Source: Cryobacterium sp. HLT2-28
GTDB taxonomy: Bacteria; Actinomycetota; Actinomycetes; Actinomycetales; Microbacteriaceae
Direction of reading: 5' to 3'
Length of the DNA: 64,000 nt
Assembly: GCF_004402495.1 (NCBI RefSeq)
Contig: NZ_SOFH01000027.1
Span: forward strand, 1 to 64,000
Shown: one piece after another, positions 7,982 to 16,830 of the stretch
How the letters are laid out: every line of letters starts with the position of its first letter
Position numbering within the stretch: position 1 is the stretch's first letter
The notes under the pieces: generated by a model
What the model saw: the letters and a program-made list of their open reading frames with translations, nothing else
Told to the model about the DNA's origin: nothing
Databases searched by the model: none
Program-made: the position numbers and the translations under genes

Positions 7982-9250
7982 TCAGCCGGCGACGCGGGCG
8001 GCGATGTCGGTGCGGTACTGGGCGCCCTCGAGGGTGATCAGGGCGAGGGCCTCGTAGGCGCGGGCTCTGGCCTCGGCGAAGCCGTCGCCGACCGCGACGA
8101 CACTGAGCACGCGCCCGCCGGTGGAGACGAGCACGCCGTCGATCGCAGCGGTCGCCGCGTGCGCGATCGTGACGCCGGGCAGGACGGATGCCGCGTCGAG
8201 GCCGGCCAGCGGACGCCCGGTGACGGGGGCATCCGGGTAGTTCTCGCTCGCGAGCACGACCGTGACGCAGGCGTCGGCCGAGAACACCGGGCGGGCCAGG
8301 CCGCCGAGCGCACCGGTGGACGCGGCCAGCAGCAGGCCGGACAGCGGGGTGACGAGCCGGGGCAGCACGACCTGGGTCTCGGGGTCGCCGAAGCGGGCGT
8401 TGAATTCGATCACGCGGATGCCGGCATCCGTCAGAATGAGGCCGCAGTAGAGCAGCCCGATGAACGGGGTGTCCTCGGCGGCGAGGCGGCGCACGGTGGG
8501 CAGGGCGATGGTCTCGATGACCTCGTCGACGAAGGCCTGTTCGCTGCCGAACCGGGCGTCGAGCCAGGGCAGCGGGGAGTAGGCGCCCATCCCGCCGGTG
8601 TTCGGGCCGGCGTCGCCGTCGGCGAGGCGCTTGTAGTCCTGGGCGGGGGAGAGGGGGAGCACGGTGTGGCCGTCGCTGAGCAGGAAGAGCGAGACCTCCG
8701 CCCCGTCGAGGAACTCCTCGATCAGCACGCTGCCGTGCTGCAGCCAGTGGGTGGCATGGGCGAGGGCCGCGGGGCGGTCCTCGGTGACGAGCACACCCTT
8801 TCCGGCGGCGAGGCCGTCGGCCTTGACGACGTAGGGCGAGCCGAACTCGTCGAGCGCCGCCGTCGCCTCGGCGAGCGTGCCGGCCCGCACCGCGCGGCCG
8901 GTCGGCACCCCGGCCGCTTCCATGATGCGTTTGGCGAAGGTCTTGCTGCCTTCGAGGGCCGCGGCGGCCTTGCCCGGGCCGAACACGGGGATTCCGTGGG
9001 CGCGCAACGCGTCGGCGACGCCGGCGACGAGGGGAGCTTCCGGGCCGATCACGACGAGGTCGACACCGTTCAGGTTGGCGTAGTTGGTGACCTGCTCCGG
9101 GTCGGTCGGATCGAGCGGAACGACCGGAACGTCCCGGGCGATCCCGGCGTTGCCGGGTGCGGCCACGACCTCGTGGGCCGGCTCCTCTCGGAGCAGGGCG
9201 GTGATGATGGCGTGCTCGCGGGCACCGGAACCGAGGACCAGAATTCTCAC
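7982..9250 (-). CDS. purD: Phosphoribosylamine-glycine ligase PurD
   Basis: GAR synthetase of the ATP-grasp superfamily, 422 residues, the second step of purine synthesis. It begins [15 protein letters not shown]. Typical blocks are [58 protein letters not shown] and [12 protein letters not shown]. It is the first gene of purD-purC and is divergent from the sterol-carrier-like gene across a 146-base GC-rich spacer holding two diverged copies of GGTTCCCCTC-type sequence. Confidence 0.97.
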   Translation of the reverse strand: MRILVLGSGAREHAIITALLREEPAHEVVAAPGNAGIARDVPVVPLDPTDPEQVTNYANLNGVDLVVIGPEAPLVAGVADALRAHGIPVFGPGKAAAALEGSKTFAKRIMEAAGVPTGRAVRAGTLAEATAALDEFGSPYVVKADGLAAGKGVLVTEDRPAALAHATHWLQHGSVLIEEFLDGAEVSLFLLSDGHTVLPLSPAQDYKRLADGDAGPNTGGMGAYSPLPWLDARFGSEQAFVDEVIETIALPTVRRLAAEDTPFIGLLYCGLILTDAGIRVIEFNARFGDPETQVVLPRLVTPLSGLLLAASTGALGGLARPVFSADACVTVVLASENYPDAPVTGRPLAGLDAASVLPGVTIAHAATAAIDGVLVSTGGRVLSVVAVGDGFAEARARAYEALALITLEGAQYRTDIAARVAG

Positions 9251-9396
9251 CGGTTCAGGCTATCGGATGCCGCGCCCGCGGTCCCTCCTCGGTTCCCCTC
9301 GTTTTCCGGCCCTTGGTTCCCCTCTCGTTTCCCGGTACGGGTGGGGTGCGGAATGGGGTGGGGGCGGGGTGCGGGCGAGGGCGGCAGAATGGGTAG

Positions 9397-9762
9397 ATGG
9401 CCAAGGCGAGAATCGACGACGGGGTGGGACGCGCGGCGGTGCGCCGCTACCTGGCGGATGCGGCCGGGGCGAGCCGGGACATCCGTGCCCTCGCCGTGCG
9501 CTACACCCTGCAGCTGCTCTCCGAGGAGGCCAACGGCAACACCCTCGAGGTGCGCGTGCCGCCGTTCGGGGCCGTGCAGTGCATCGCCGGTCCCCGGCAC
9601 ACCCGCGGCACCCCGCCCAACGTGGTCGAGACGGATGCCGCCACCTGGCTCGCCCTGGCCACCGGGGCGCTCTCCTGGGTCGACGGTCTCGCGACCGGGC
9701 GCATCCACGCCTCCGGCCAGCGGGCCGACCTCGCCGCGCACCTCCCGCTCCCGCTGGGCTAG
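9397..9762 (+). CDS. Sterol-carrier (SCP)-family protein
   Basis: A 121-residue protein of the small bacterial SCP-like type found next to purine genes in actinomycetes. Conserved features are AVRYTLQLLSEEANGNTLEVRVPPFGAVQC, the central RGTPPNVVETDAATWLALATG block and the end RIHASGQRADLAAHLPL. The fold would give a lipid-sized pocket; no ligand is known. Start ATG at 9397. It is convergent with the ribokinase gene. Confidence 0.8.
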   Translation: MAKARIDDGVGRAAVRRYLADAAGASRDIRALAVRYTLQLLSEEANGNTLEVRVPPFGAVQCIAGPRHTRGTPPNVVETDAATWLALATGALSWVDGLATGRIHASGQRADLAAHLPLPLG

Positions 9763-9817
9763 GAGCAGCCCGGCGGCGCAACCCGATTGCAGCGGCCGAC
9801 GCGGGGATCCGGCGCAC

Positions 9818-10807
9818 TCAGCGGAGGATCGCGCTGACCTCGGCCAGGGTCGGCATCGAACTCGTCGCACCGGGACGGGTGACCGACAGGGACGACGCAA
9901 CGGTCGCCCAGCGCACCGCGTCGATCATCTCTGCCTCGCTGACGGTCGCGGGCCCTGCAACCGTGCCGGCATCGGCACCAGTACCCGCACCGGCGCCCGC
10001 GGCGGCGGCACCGGCACCACTCGTGCGGCCCGAACCGGCCGACAGTCGCGCGACGAGTGCGCCGACGAACGTATCCCCGGCGGCGGTCGTGTCGACCGCA
10101 CGCACCGGGCGCGCGGGGGCGAGCCCGAGCACGCTGCCGTCGAAGGCCACGACGCAGCCCTCCGCACCGAGGGTGACGATGGCCCAGGTGCCGCCGGCGC
10201 TGAGTGCCTCGGCCGCGCGCACCGGGTCACTCTCGCCGGTGAGCGCCGCGGATTCCAGCCGATTGGGCACGACCAGGTCCACCCCGGCGAGGAACCCGTC
10301 CGGCAGCGGCACGACCGGCGCCGGCGTGAACACGGTGAACACTCCGGCCGCCCGCGCGGCGGCGACGCCCGCTACGAGCGCGGAAACGGGCAGCTCGCAC
10401 TGCAACAGGAGATGGGAGGCGCCGCCGATCGTCTCCCGCTGCGCCTCCGACAGTCCCGTCACCGTCGCGTTGGCACCCGGTACGACGACGATCGAGTTCT
10501 CGCCGGAGTCCACGACGGCGATATGGGCAGTCCCCGTCGCCCCCGGCATCGTGGCGAGACCCGACGAACGGATGCCCTCCGAGCCCAGCAGCGCGCGCAG
10601 TTCCGAGCCGTAGGCATCCGTTCCGACCGCGCCGAGGAAGTCGACCGAGGCACCCAGCCGGGCAGCGGCGACCGCCTGGTTCAGACCTTTGCCGCCCGGC
10701 ACGGTCATGAAGGCGGAGCCGATGATCGTCTCCCCGGGGTTCGCGGGGCGGGGCTGCCGCACGACGAGGTCCATGTTCGCGCTTCCGAGCACCGCAATCC
10801 TGTTCAT
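9818..10807 (-). CDS. rbsK: Ribokinase (PfkB family)
   Basis: A 329-residue PfkB sugar kinase, best matching ribokinase (ribose to ribose 5-phosphate). The two signature regions are present: PGGKGLNQAVAAARLG near residue 40 and DTTAAGDTFVGALVARL near 245, which carries the catalytic Asp. NLVVPN-type and VTLGAEGC blocks also fit. Oddity: after the second signature there is an insert of about 35 residues made mostly of Ala, Gly and Thr, from GCC/GGC-type repeats. No ribose transporter is nearby. Start chosen at 10807 (MNRIAVLGSANMDLVV). Confidence 0.9.
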   Translation of the reverse strand: MNRIAVLGSANMDLVVRQPRPANPGETIIGSAFMTVPGGKGLNQAVAAARLGASVDFLGAVGTDAYGSELRALLGSEGIRSSGLATMPGATGTAHIAVVDSGENSIVVVPGANATVTGLSEAQRETIGGASHLLLQCELPVSALVAGVAAARAAGVFTVFTPAPVVPLPDGFLAGVDLVVPNRLESAALTGESDPVRAAEALSAGGTWAIVTLGAEGCVVAFDGSVLGLAPARPVRAVDTTAAGDTFVGALVARLSAGSGRTSGAGAAAAGAGAGTGADAGTVAGPATVSEAEMIDAVRWATVASSLSVTRPGATSSMPTLAEVSAILR

Positions 10808-10874
10808 CCGCCCAGTCTGCCAGCGACCGCGAAAAGCCAGCCGATGGCCCCGGCGCGCGTGCGACAATAGACGG

Positions 10875-11270
10875 GTGAGTTCAGCCGAGCAACCCGAACA
10901 GCAGGTCCCGGAGTCCGGCGAAGGCGAGATCCTCGTCGACCAGGCCCGGGTCACCGTGCGGCGCTCGCCGCGCTACCTCAACTTCATGATCCTCGGCGCC
11001 GTCGTCGGCGCCATCCTCGCCCTCGTGCTCACCGTCTCCTTCCCGGCGAATGCGGAGTTCGCGCCCAGCCAGGTCTTCGGATTCCTACTGCTCGCGGGGG
11101 TCGTGGCCGGCGTCACCGTCGGCGCCGTGGCCGCCATGGTCATCGACCGGGTCGCCGGCCGCTCGGCCACCACGGTCGTCGTCGATAGACTGGGCGCCTA
11201 TGGGCCGAGCGGCCAGGAGGCTCCGGATGCTCCGTCCGACTCCCCGACTTCCAGCGACAACTCAGAGTAA
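10875..11270 (+). CDS. Two-helix membrane protein upstream of purF
   Basis: A 131-residue protein starting at a GTG. Two hydrophobic segments, about residues 37-58 and 67-96, are likely membrane helices; the N-terminus and the Ser/Pro/Asp-rich tail would be on the same side. A GACAAT box ends about six bases before the GTG and no ribosome binding site is seen, so the mRNA is probably leaderless. It ends 21 bases before purF and may share its transcript. I do not recognise a characterised family. Confidence 0.75.
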   Translation: MSSAEQPEQQVPESGEGEILVDQARVTVRRSPRYLNFMILGAVVGAILALVLTVSFPANAEFAPSQVFGFLLLAGVVAGVTVGAVAAMVIDRVAGRSATTVVVDRLGAYGPSGQEAPDAPSDSPTSSDNSE

Positions 11271-11291
11271 AGATAGTTAAGAGGCTTCGAT

Positions 11292-12914
11292 TTGGCTGGT
11301 GGCGACGGACTTCTAGGTCATGACCTTCTCCCGGGCGAGAAGGGGCCGCAGGATGCCTGTGGCGTCTTCGGCGTCTGGGCCCCCGGCGAGGAGGTGGCCA
11401 AACTCAGCTACTTCGGCCTCTACGCCCTGCAGCACCGCGGGCAGGAATCGGCCGGCATCGCCACCAGCGACGGCTCCAAGATCCTCATCTACAAGGACAT
11501 GGGCCTCGTCGCGCAGGTCTTCAACGAGGCCGCACTGAGCACTCTCCTCGGCCACATCGCGGTCGGCCACACCCGCTACTCCACCACCGGGTCCTCGAGC
11601 TGGCAGAACGCCCAGCCCACCCTCGGGCGCACCTCCGGCGGCACCGTGGCGCTCGGCCACAACGGCAACCTCACCAATACCGCCGAGCTCCTGCAGCTCG
11701 TGCACGAACGCTACCCGAAGGTGGAGGGCGAACTCGCCCGCGGAAACACCACCGACACCGCCGTGATCACGGCGCTGTTCACCGGCGACCTCGACCACAC
11801 CCTCGAGGCCACGGCGCTCGAGGTGCTGCCGCGGCTGCGGGGGGCCTATTGCCTCGTCTTCATGGACGAGACCACGTTGTACGCGGCCCGCGACCCGCAG
11901 GGCGTGCGCCCGCTGGTGCTGGGCCGCCTCGAACGCGGCTGGGTGGTCGCATCCGAGACCGCTGCCCTCGACATCGTCGGCGCCAGCTTCGTGCGCGAGG
12001 TCGAGCCGGGCGAACTGCTCATCATCGACGAAGACGGCCTGCGCTCGCAGCGGTTCGCCGAGTCCAAGCCCGCCGGCTGCGTGTTCGAATACGTCTACCT
12101 GGCCCGGCCGGACACCACCATCGCCGGCCGCGGGGTGCACGAGGCGCGGGTGGAAATGGGCCGCCGCCTCGCCGCGGAGTACCCGGTCGAGGCCGACCTC
12201 GTCATCCCGACCCCCGAGTCGGGCACGCCGGCCGCGATCGGCTACGCGCAGGCGTCCGGCATCCCGTTCGGCCAGGGTCTGGTCAAGAACTCGTATGTCG
12301 GCCGCACCTTCATCCAGCCGTCCGAGACCATCCGCCAGCGCGGGATCAAGCTCAAGCTCAACCCGCTCAAGGCCGTGATCAAGGGCAAGCGACTCATCGT
12401 CGTCGACGATTCGATCGTGCGCGGCAACACCCAGCGCGCCCTCGTCAGCATGCTCCGGGAGGCCGGCGCCGCCGAGGTGCACGTGCGCATCTCGAGCCCG
12501 CCGATCACCTGGCCCTGCTTCTACGGCATCGACTTCGCCTCCCGGGCCGAACTCATCGCGACCGGGCTCGGCGTCGACGAGGTGCGCCAGGCCATCGGCG
12601 CCGACTCGCTCGGCTACCTCTCCCCGGAAGGCATGATCGCCGCCACCGAGCAGCCGCGGGAGAAGCTCTGCACCGCGTGCTTCACCGGGGTCTACCCGAT
12701 CCCGCTGCCCGACGCGCTCCACCTGGGCAAGAACCTGCTCGAACGCCCCGCCGGGTCCGACGGCTGCGACCCGGGACCCGACGCGGAGTACGAGCCCCTG
12801 CTCGAGGCCGCTGCGCGCCGCCCCGGCGCCCCGGCCGGAGAACCAACGACCCAGGGCCGCATCCCCGCAAAGCCGGGAGCGTTCCCGATCGGCGACCCAG
12901 GAAGACAAGAATGA
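11292..12914 (+). CDS. purF: Amidophosphoribosyltransferase PurF
   Basis: Catalyses the first committed purine step, making phosphoribosylamine from PRPP and glutamine. 540 residues. A short propeptide ends at Ala22, so Cys23 (in DACGVFGVW) becomes the N-terminal nucleophile after processing. The PRPP loop is VVDDSIVRGNT. Cysteines in GCVFEY, TWPCFYG and KLCTACF fit the 4Fe-4S ligands of the Bacillus-type enzyme. The start is a TTG with AGAGG upstream. The stop overlaps the purM start as ATGA. Confidence 0.96.
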   Translation: MAGGDGLLGHDLLPGEKGPQDACGVFGVWAPGEEVAKLSYFGLYALQHRGQESAGIATSDGSKILIYKDMGLVAQVFNEAALSTLLGHIAVGHTRYSTTGSSSWQNAQPTLGRTSGGTVALGHNGNLTNTAELLQLVHERYPKVEGELARGNTTDTAVITALFTGDLDHTLEATALEVLPRLRGAYCLVFMDETTLYAARDPQGVRPLVLGRLERGWVVASETAALDIVGASFVREVEPGELLIIDEDGLRSQRFAESKPAGCVFEYVYLARPDTTIAGRGVHEARVEMGRRLAAEYPVEADLVIPTPESGTPAAIGYAQASGIPFGQGLVKNSYVGRTFIQPSETIRQRGIKLKLNPLKAVIKGKRLIVVDDSIVRGNTQRALVSMLREAGAAEVHVRISSPPITWPCFYGIDFASRAELIATGLGVDEVRQAIGADSLGYLSPEGMIAATEQPREKLCTACFTGVYPIPLPDALHLGKNLLERPAGSDGCDPGPDAEYEPLLEAAARRPGAPAGEPTTQGRIPAKPGAFPIGDPGRQE

Positions 12915-14014
12915 GCAACGCTTCATACGCCGCGGCCGGAGTCGACACCCAGGCCGGCGACCTCGCCGTCTCCCTGATGAAGGCCGCCGTCTCCCGCACC
13001 CACGGCCCCGAGGTGCTCGGCGGGTTCGGCGGCTTCGCCGGACTCTACGACGTGTCGTTCCTCACCTCCTACCGTCGCCCGCTGCTGGCGACGTCGACGG
13101 ATGGCGTGGGCACCAAGGTCGCGATCGCCCAGGCCATCGACAAGCACGACACCATCGGCCAGGACCTGGTCGGCATGGTCGTCGACGACATCGTCGTGGT
13201 GGGCGCCCGCCCGCTGTTCATGACCGACTACATCGCCTGCGGGAAGGTGGTCCCCGAACGCATCGCGGACATCGTCGCCGGCATCGCCCGGGCCTGCTCC
13301 GAAACCGGAACCGCCCTCGTCGGCGGAGAGACCGCGGAGCACCCCGGCCTGCTCGGCCCCGACGACTATGACGTCGCCGGCGCGGCCACCGGCGTGGTCG
13401 AGGCCGACCAGGTCCTCGGTGCCGAGCGGGTCACGCCGGGCGACGTGGTCATCGCACTCGCGTCATCCGGGCTGCACTCCAACGGCTACTCGCTCGTGCG
13501 TCACATCCTCGCCCAGCGCGGCATCGGCTACACCGACACGTCCGCCGATCTCGGCGGGGTCGTCGGCGAGGTGCTGCTCACCCCGACCCGGCTCTACACC
13601 GGCCCGCTGCTCAGCGTGCTGGCCGACCCCGAGCTCGCCGGGGCGGTGCACTCGCTCAGCCACGTCACCGGCGGCGGGATCGCGGCCAACCTCGCCCGTG
13701 TGCTGCCGCTCGGCTCCTGGGTCGAGGTGGACCGGTCCACCTGGTCGCCGTCGCCCGTCTTCCGGGTGCTCAGCGAGATGGCCGGCTCCTCCCTCGAGAG
13801 TTCCGAGGGCACCTGGAACCTGGGGATCGGCATGTTCGCGGTCGTCGCGGCCGGCTCCGCGTCATCCGTGATCGCGCGCCTGGCCGCCGACGGCATCCCC
13901 GCCTGGGTTGCCGGACGCGTCTCGACCGCGGCGCACGACCTGTCGGGCTTCGAACAGGGCGCCAAGGGCGTCAACGGCGGCGCCGTGCGCCTGGTCGGCG
14001 GCTACGCGGGCTGA
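12911..14014 (+). CDS. purM: Phosphoribosylformylglycinamidine cyclo-ligase PurM
   Basis: AIR synthetase closes the imidazole ring in purine synthesis. 367 residues. It begins MSNASYAAAGVDTQAGD and carries the family blocks TDGVGTKVAIAQ, GQDLVGMVVDDIVVVGARPLFMTDYIACGK, GGETAEHPG and the C-terminal HVTGGGIAANLARVLP. It is coupled to purF by a 4-base overlap. It ends the plus-strand purine cluster and faces DUF3073 across a repeat-rich spacer. Confidence 0.96.
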   Translation: MSNASYAAAGVDTQAGDLAVSLMKAAVSRTHGPEVLGGFGGFAGLYDVSFLTSYRRPLLATSTDGVGTKVAIAQAIDKHDTIGQDLVGMVVDDIVVVGARPLFMTDYIACGKVVPERIADIVAGIARACSETGTALVGGETAEHPGLLGPDDYDVAGAATGVVEADQVLGAERVTPGDVVIALASSGLHSNGYSLVRHILAQRGIGYTDTSADLGGVVGEVLLTPTRLYTGPLLSVLADPELAGAVHSLSHVTGGGIAANLARVLPLGSWVEVDRSTWSPSPVFRVLSEMAGSSLESSEGTWNLGIGMFAVVAAGSASSVIARLAADGIPAWVAGRVSTAAHDLSGFEQGAKGVNGGAVRLVGGYAG

Positions 14015-14063
14015 TCCGGTCGGCGGGGCGGGGGCAGTTGCGGGGGCCGACCCCTCTTGCCCT

Positions 14064-14137
14064 CGCCGAGATCTGCCCTTCCGGTCGAGACCGCCCTGCG
14101 CGCTAGTCGGTCTCGACCGAATAGGTGGATCTCGGCG
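14064..14137. repeat. Long imperfect inverted repeat
   Basis: Two 30-base arms (14064-14093 and 14108-14137) pair at the outer CGCCGAGATC and the inner CGGTCGAGACCG, with an 8-base mismatched stretch between them and a 14-base loop. It lies in the 335-base gap after purM. It could fold as a transcript end or be a decayed mini-element. There is no T-run, so it is not a classic terminator. Confidence 0.7.
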
Positions 14138-14224
14138 ACTTGCGTTGGCGCGCGGTGCGCGCGGCGCGCGCGGGGTAACGCGGGCGAGGGGGCGACGGGG
14201 GTCGGCAGTCGCGGGGATACTTCA

Positions 14225-14273
14225 CGGTCACCGGTCACCGGTCACCGGTCACCGGTCACCGGTTGCCGGTCGC
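14225..14273. repeat. 7-bp tandem repeat (CGGTCAC)
   Basis: CGGTCAC occurs five times in a row (14225-14259, the last copy as CGGTCAC) followed by two degenerate units (CGGTTGC, CGGTCGC). It is in the non-coding gap between purM and the DUF3073 gene. A heptamer repeat of this kind can change length by slippage. Confidence 0.9.
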
Positions 14274-14300
14274 AGTGGCACTCCTGGAGGCTGCCGGGTT

Positions 14301-14335
14301 TAGGGCTGCCGCCTTTCGCGATGCTTCGCATCGCG
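14301..14335. repeat. Small hairpin repeat, copy 2 (GGGCTGCCGCCTTT family)
   Basis: The same lead sequence as at 5514 is followed by an 8-bp perfect stem CGCGATGC-TTC-GCATCGCG (14317-14335). Four stem positions differ from copy 1, but each change is matched on the other side. It lies 15 bases past the stop of the minus-strand DUF3073 gene. Confidence 0.75.
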
Positions 14336-14349
14336 CGCATCGCGCGCCA

Positions 14350-14595
14350 TCACGCCGTGCGCTGCTCGTCTTCCGTCGCGTAGGTATCGACGTATTGCTC
14401 GTCGTCTTCGTCACCCTTGCCGGGCTTCGACGCCTCGTATTCCGGCCACTTCGCGAGGTCCTCGTCGAGGCGCGGGTCTTCGACCGGATGCCCCGTGAGC
14501 TCGCGTTCGAGCGCGTTGTAGTTGGTGTCCGGGCTGAAATACTTCAGCTCGCGGGCAACCTTGGTGTGCTTTGCTTTTTGACGGCCGCGCCCCAT
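14350..14595 (-). CDS. DUF3073 family protein
   Basis: An 81-residue protein beginning MGRGRQKAKHTKVARELKYF, the signature start of DUF3073, a family found in actinobacteria. The N-terminus is strongly basic; the C-terminal half is acidic (KGDEDDEQYVDTYATEDEQ). The function is not known; a nucleic-acid contact is suggested only by charge. AGGGGG is a good ribosome binding site six bases before the ATG. Confidence 0.88.
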   Translation of the reverse strand: MGRGRQKAKHTKVARELKYFSPDTNYNALERELTGHPVEDPRLDEDLAKWPEYEASKPGKGDEDDEQYVDTYATEDEQRTA

Positions 14596-14667
14596 GCGAG
14601 ACCCCCTAACGATGCCAGGCCGAGTGAGGAATGAGTCACCCGGGGAGTTGCCGAACGGAATGGTGAA

Positions 14668-14682
14668 AACTAGCCGCTAGTT
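14668..14682. promoter_or_regulatory. Inverted repeat AACTAGC-C-GCTAGTT
   Basis: A perfect 7-bp dyad with one central base in the short AT-rich stretch between the divergent DUF3073 and FAD-oxidoreductase genes. Its symmetry and position fit an operator controlling one or both genes. The binding protein is unknown. Confidence 0.5.
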
Positions 14683-14746
14683 TAGCATGATGGGCCTGAA
14701 CCCCCGCTGACGAGGTTCACAGGCCACCCTGCTGGAATGAGGTGTG

Positions 14747-15832
14747 ATGGCGAACGAGGCGACGGTACCCGTTGTCATCGTCGGCGCCGGTCAGGCCGGC
14801 CTTTCGGTGGCCTACTACCTGCGCAAGTTCGAGCTTAGCCCTGGTCGCGACTTTGTGATCTTCGACCGCGGTCCGGATGCGGGCGGAGCCTGGCAACATC
14901 GCTGGCGGTCCCTGCGCCTCGGTGCGGCACACCGGGTCAATGATCTGCCCGGGATGGCTGAACTCGGCATCAGTTTCGACACCGCCGACCGCTCACTTCC
15001 CGCCCGGGAGATCGTGGCGGACTACTACCGCCGGTATGAGGAGCACTTCGGGCTGAAGGTCGTGCGGCCGGTCACCGTGCGATCCGTGGCCAATCACCGG
15101 GCGGACCTCGTGGTGTCGACGACCTCGCCGGGTTACGGCGACCGGGACACCACGGCCCGGCTCCTCGTCAACGCCACGGGCACCTGGGGCTCTCCGTTCG
15201 TGCCGCACTACCCCGGCGCCGATCGCTTCGCCGGGCGGCAGCTGCACACCGCGGGCTACGTGTCCGCCGAAGAATTCGCCGGCCAGCGCGTGGTGGTCGT
15301 CGGAGGCGGCACCAGCGCGATCGGATTCCTCCTCGAGCTCGAGGGCGTCGGGGCCGAGCTCAGCTGGGCGGCCAGGCGCCCGATCGACTGGATCCACACC
15401 GAGCTGCTCGAACTCGAGGGGGCCTCCGCCGCGGTCGCCGCTCAGGACGAGGCAGCCCGGGCCGGGCGCGCCCTGCCGAGCATCGTCAGCGGCACCGGCG
15501 TTCCGGTGAGCCGCCGGATCGCCGCGGGGATCGACCGCGGGCTGCTCGTGGCCCGGCCGATGTTCGCGGCCATCGAGCCGACCGGGGTGCGCTGGCCCGA
15601 CGGCACGTTCACCGAGGCCGACGCGATCATCTGGGCATCCGGGTTCCGGCCCGAACTGCGCCACCTCTCCCCGCTCAAGCTGCGGGAGAAGGCCGGCGGG
15701 CTCTCCGTCGGCGGCGGGGCATCCTGGACGGACCCGCGCATCTTCCTGGCCGGCTATGGACCCCAGGCGAGCACGGTCGGCGCGCACCGGGCCGGCCGCA
15801 CGATCGCCCGCCAGATCGTCGCACTGCTCTAG
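14747..15832 (+). CDS. FAD/NAD(P)-dependent oxidoreductase (flavin monooxygenase-like)
   Basis: A 361-residue flavoprotein. The N-terminal FAD dinucleotide fold is VVIVGAGQAGLSVAYYL (about residues 9-25). A second dinucleotide fold RVVVVGGGTSAIGFLLEL (about 180-197) fits NAD(P)H. A late Gly-Asp-type FAD contact is IIWASGFRPELRHL. GGAWQHRWRSLRL resembles the conserved segment of flavin-containing monooxygenases and CzcO/TrkA-type proteins. Start at the ATG at 14747 (a GTG one codon earlier is possible). Substrate unknown. Confidence 0.85.
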   Translation: MANEATVPVVIVGAGQAGLSVAYYLRKFELSPGRDFVIFDRGPDAGGAWQHRWRSLRLGAAHRVNDLPGMAELGISFDTADRSLPAREIVADYYRRYEEHFGLKVVRPVTVRSVANHRADLVVSTTSPGYGDRDTTARLLVNATGTWGSPFVPHYPGADRFAGRQLHTAGYVSAEEFAGQRVVVVGGGTSAIGFLLELEGVGAELSWAARRPIDWIHTELLELEGASAAVAAQDEAARAGRALPSIVSGTGVPVSRRIAAGIDRGLLVARPMFAAIEPTGVRWPDGTFTEADAIIWASGFRPELRHLSPLKLREKAGGLSVGGGASWTDPRIFLAGYGPQASTVGAHRAGRTIARQIVALL

Positions 15833-15845
15833 AGTCGACGGGCGC

Positions 15846-16226
15846 TCAGAGTTGCAGGCCGACCCACAGTCCCAGGCCCGCGGCCGCCACCGAACCGAGC
15901 AGCATCCCCAGGCCGGTGGCGACCGCGGCGACGGGACGACCTTTCCGGAGCAACATGGCGGTGTCGACGCTGGCGGTGCTGAAGGTGGTGTATCCGCCGA
16001 GCAATCCGCCGCCGAGGATCACCTGCCATTCCGGCGAGACGAGGCCCTCCAGTGCCAAGCCGGTGACCAGGCCGAGGCCCAGCGAGCCGGTGACGTTGAT
16101 CAGCACGAGTCCTGCCGGGAAGGTGGGTGCCGGCCAACGGGTCCGCACCGTGCCGTCGACGAACACTCGGGCGGCCGCGCCGATCCCCCCGGCGAGTGCA
16201 GCGGCGAGCACCGTGAGGATGTTCAT
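15846..16226 (-). CDS. fluC: Fluoride channel FluC/CrcB, second copy
   Basis: A 126-residue four-helix fluoride exporter of the CrcB/Fluc family. It shows GGIGAAARVFVDG near the N-terminus, a conserved Asn in VLINVTGSLGLG and the GGYTTFSTASVDT break in the third helix. It overlaps the upstream fluC copy by four bases. Two unequal subunits in one operon suggest a heteromeric pair, as in several Gram-positive bacteria. Confidence 0.93.
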   Translation of the reverse strand: MNILTVLAAALAGGIGAAARVFVDGTVRTRWPAPTFPAGLVLINVTGSLGLGLVTGLALEGLVSPEWQVILGGGLLGGYTTFSTASVDTAMLLRKGRPVAAVATGLGMLLGSVAAAGLGLWVGLQL

Positions 16227-16690
16227 TCGTCACCCGCCGCCGATGCGTCCAGGAGGAAATGCCGATGGCCTGCAGCCGCGGCGACGAGGCCGACCCCGGC
16301 CGCAACGACACCGAGCACAACAGTCCCGAGGGCGTAGAGCACGGCTGTCCCCGACTGTCCCCCCGCGAGAAGGGTGACGGTGTCCGTGGCCAGAGTGCTG
16401 TAGGTGGTGAAGCCGCCGAGCACGCCCGCGCCGAGGACGAGTCGTCCGATGCGTCGAACCCCCTGATCGGGTCCTCGCCGGAACAGACTTTCCAGCAGAA
16501 CGCCGAGGAGGAAGGAACCGAGGAGATTGATGCCGAAGGTCGCCGCGGGGAACAGGCCGCTCGACGGGCTCGAGAGAGTGACAATCTCGCGCAGGGCCGT
16601 CCCGACCGCTCCTCCGACGACTACGAGTCCGAGATACCGCCAATCGGTGTGCACGGGGCGGGCCCGGTTCGGGCGGGCGGGTTCGCTCAT
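16223..16690 (-). CDS. fluC: Fluoride channel FluC/CrcB, first copy
   Basis: The longer fluC homologue, about 155 residues with a charged N-terminal extension before the first helix. Key elements are GGAVGTALREIV, GINLLGSFLLG and GGFTTYSTLATDT. The ATG at 16690 is given; a GTG at 16696 is equally possible, since GGGAG lies 4 bases before the GTG and 10 before the ATG. No fluoride riboswitch is apparent in the short upstream region. Confidence 0.92.
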   Translation of the reverse strand: MSEPARPNRARPVHTDWRYLGLVVVGGAVGTALREIVTLSSPSSGLFPAATFGINLLGSFLLGVLLESLFRRGPDQGVRRIGRLVLGAGVLGGFTTYSTLATDTVTLLAGGQSGTAVLYALGTVVLGVVAAGVGLVAAAAGHRHFLLDASAAGDE

Positions 16691-16718
16691 GTCCACTGTG
16701 CTCCCACTGCTAGTTCCG

Positions 16719-16747
16719 TTGACAGTCTAGGAGGGTGGGGCTACGGT
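16719..16747 (+). promoter_or_regulatory. Promoter for the amiS-fmdBA operon
   Basis: TTGACA at 16719-16724 is followed by a 17-base spacer and TACGGT at 16742-16747, a normal housekeeping-sigma layout for actinomycetes. It lies 83 bases before the amiS start in the divergent gap with fluC. Confidence 0.6.
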
Positions 16748-16830
16748 GCGTGTACCCAACGACGGTGGGGCGCTCGCTACAACTTGGAGCCTCATCGTTT
16801 CACGGTTAGACCGAGCGCAACGGAGCTCTC

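Noticed and set aside
14225-14273. CRISPR-like array
   Set aside because: Units of seven bases without spacers; it is a simple tandem repeat.
16697-16830. Fluoride riboswitch before fluC
   Set aside because: The short upstream region lacks the recognisable conserved pseudoknot elements.
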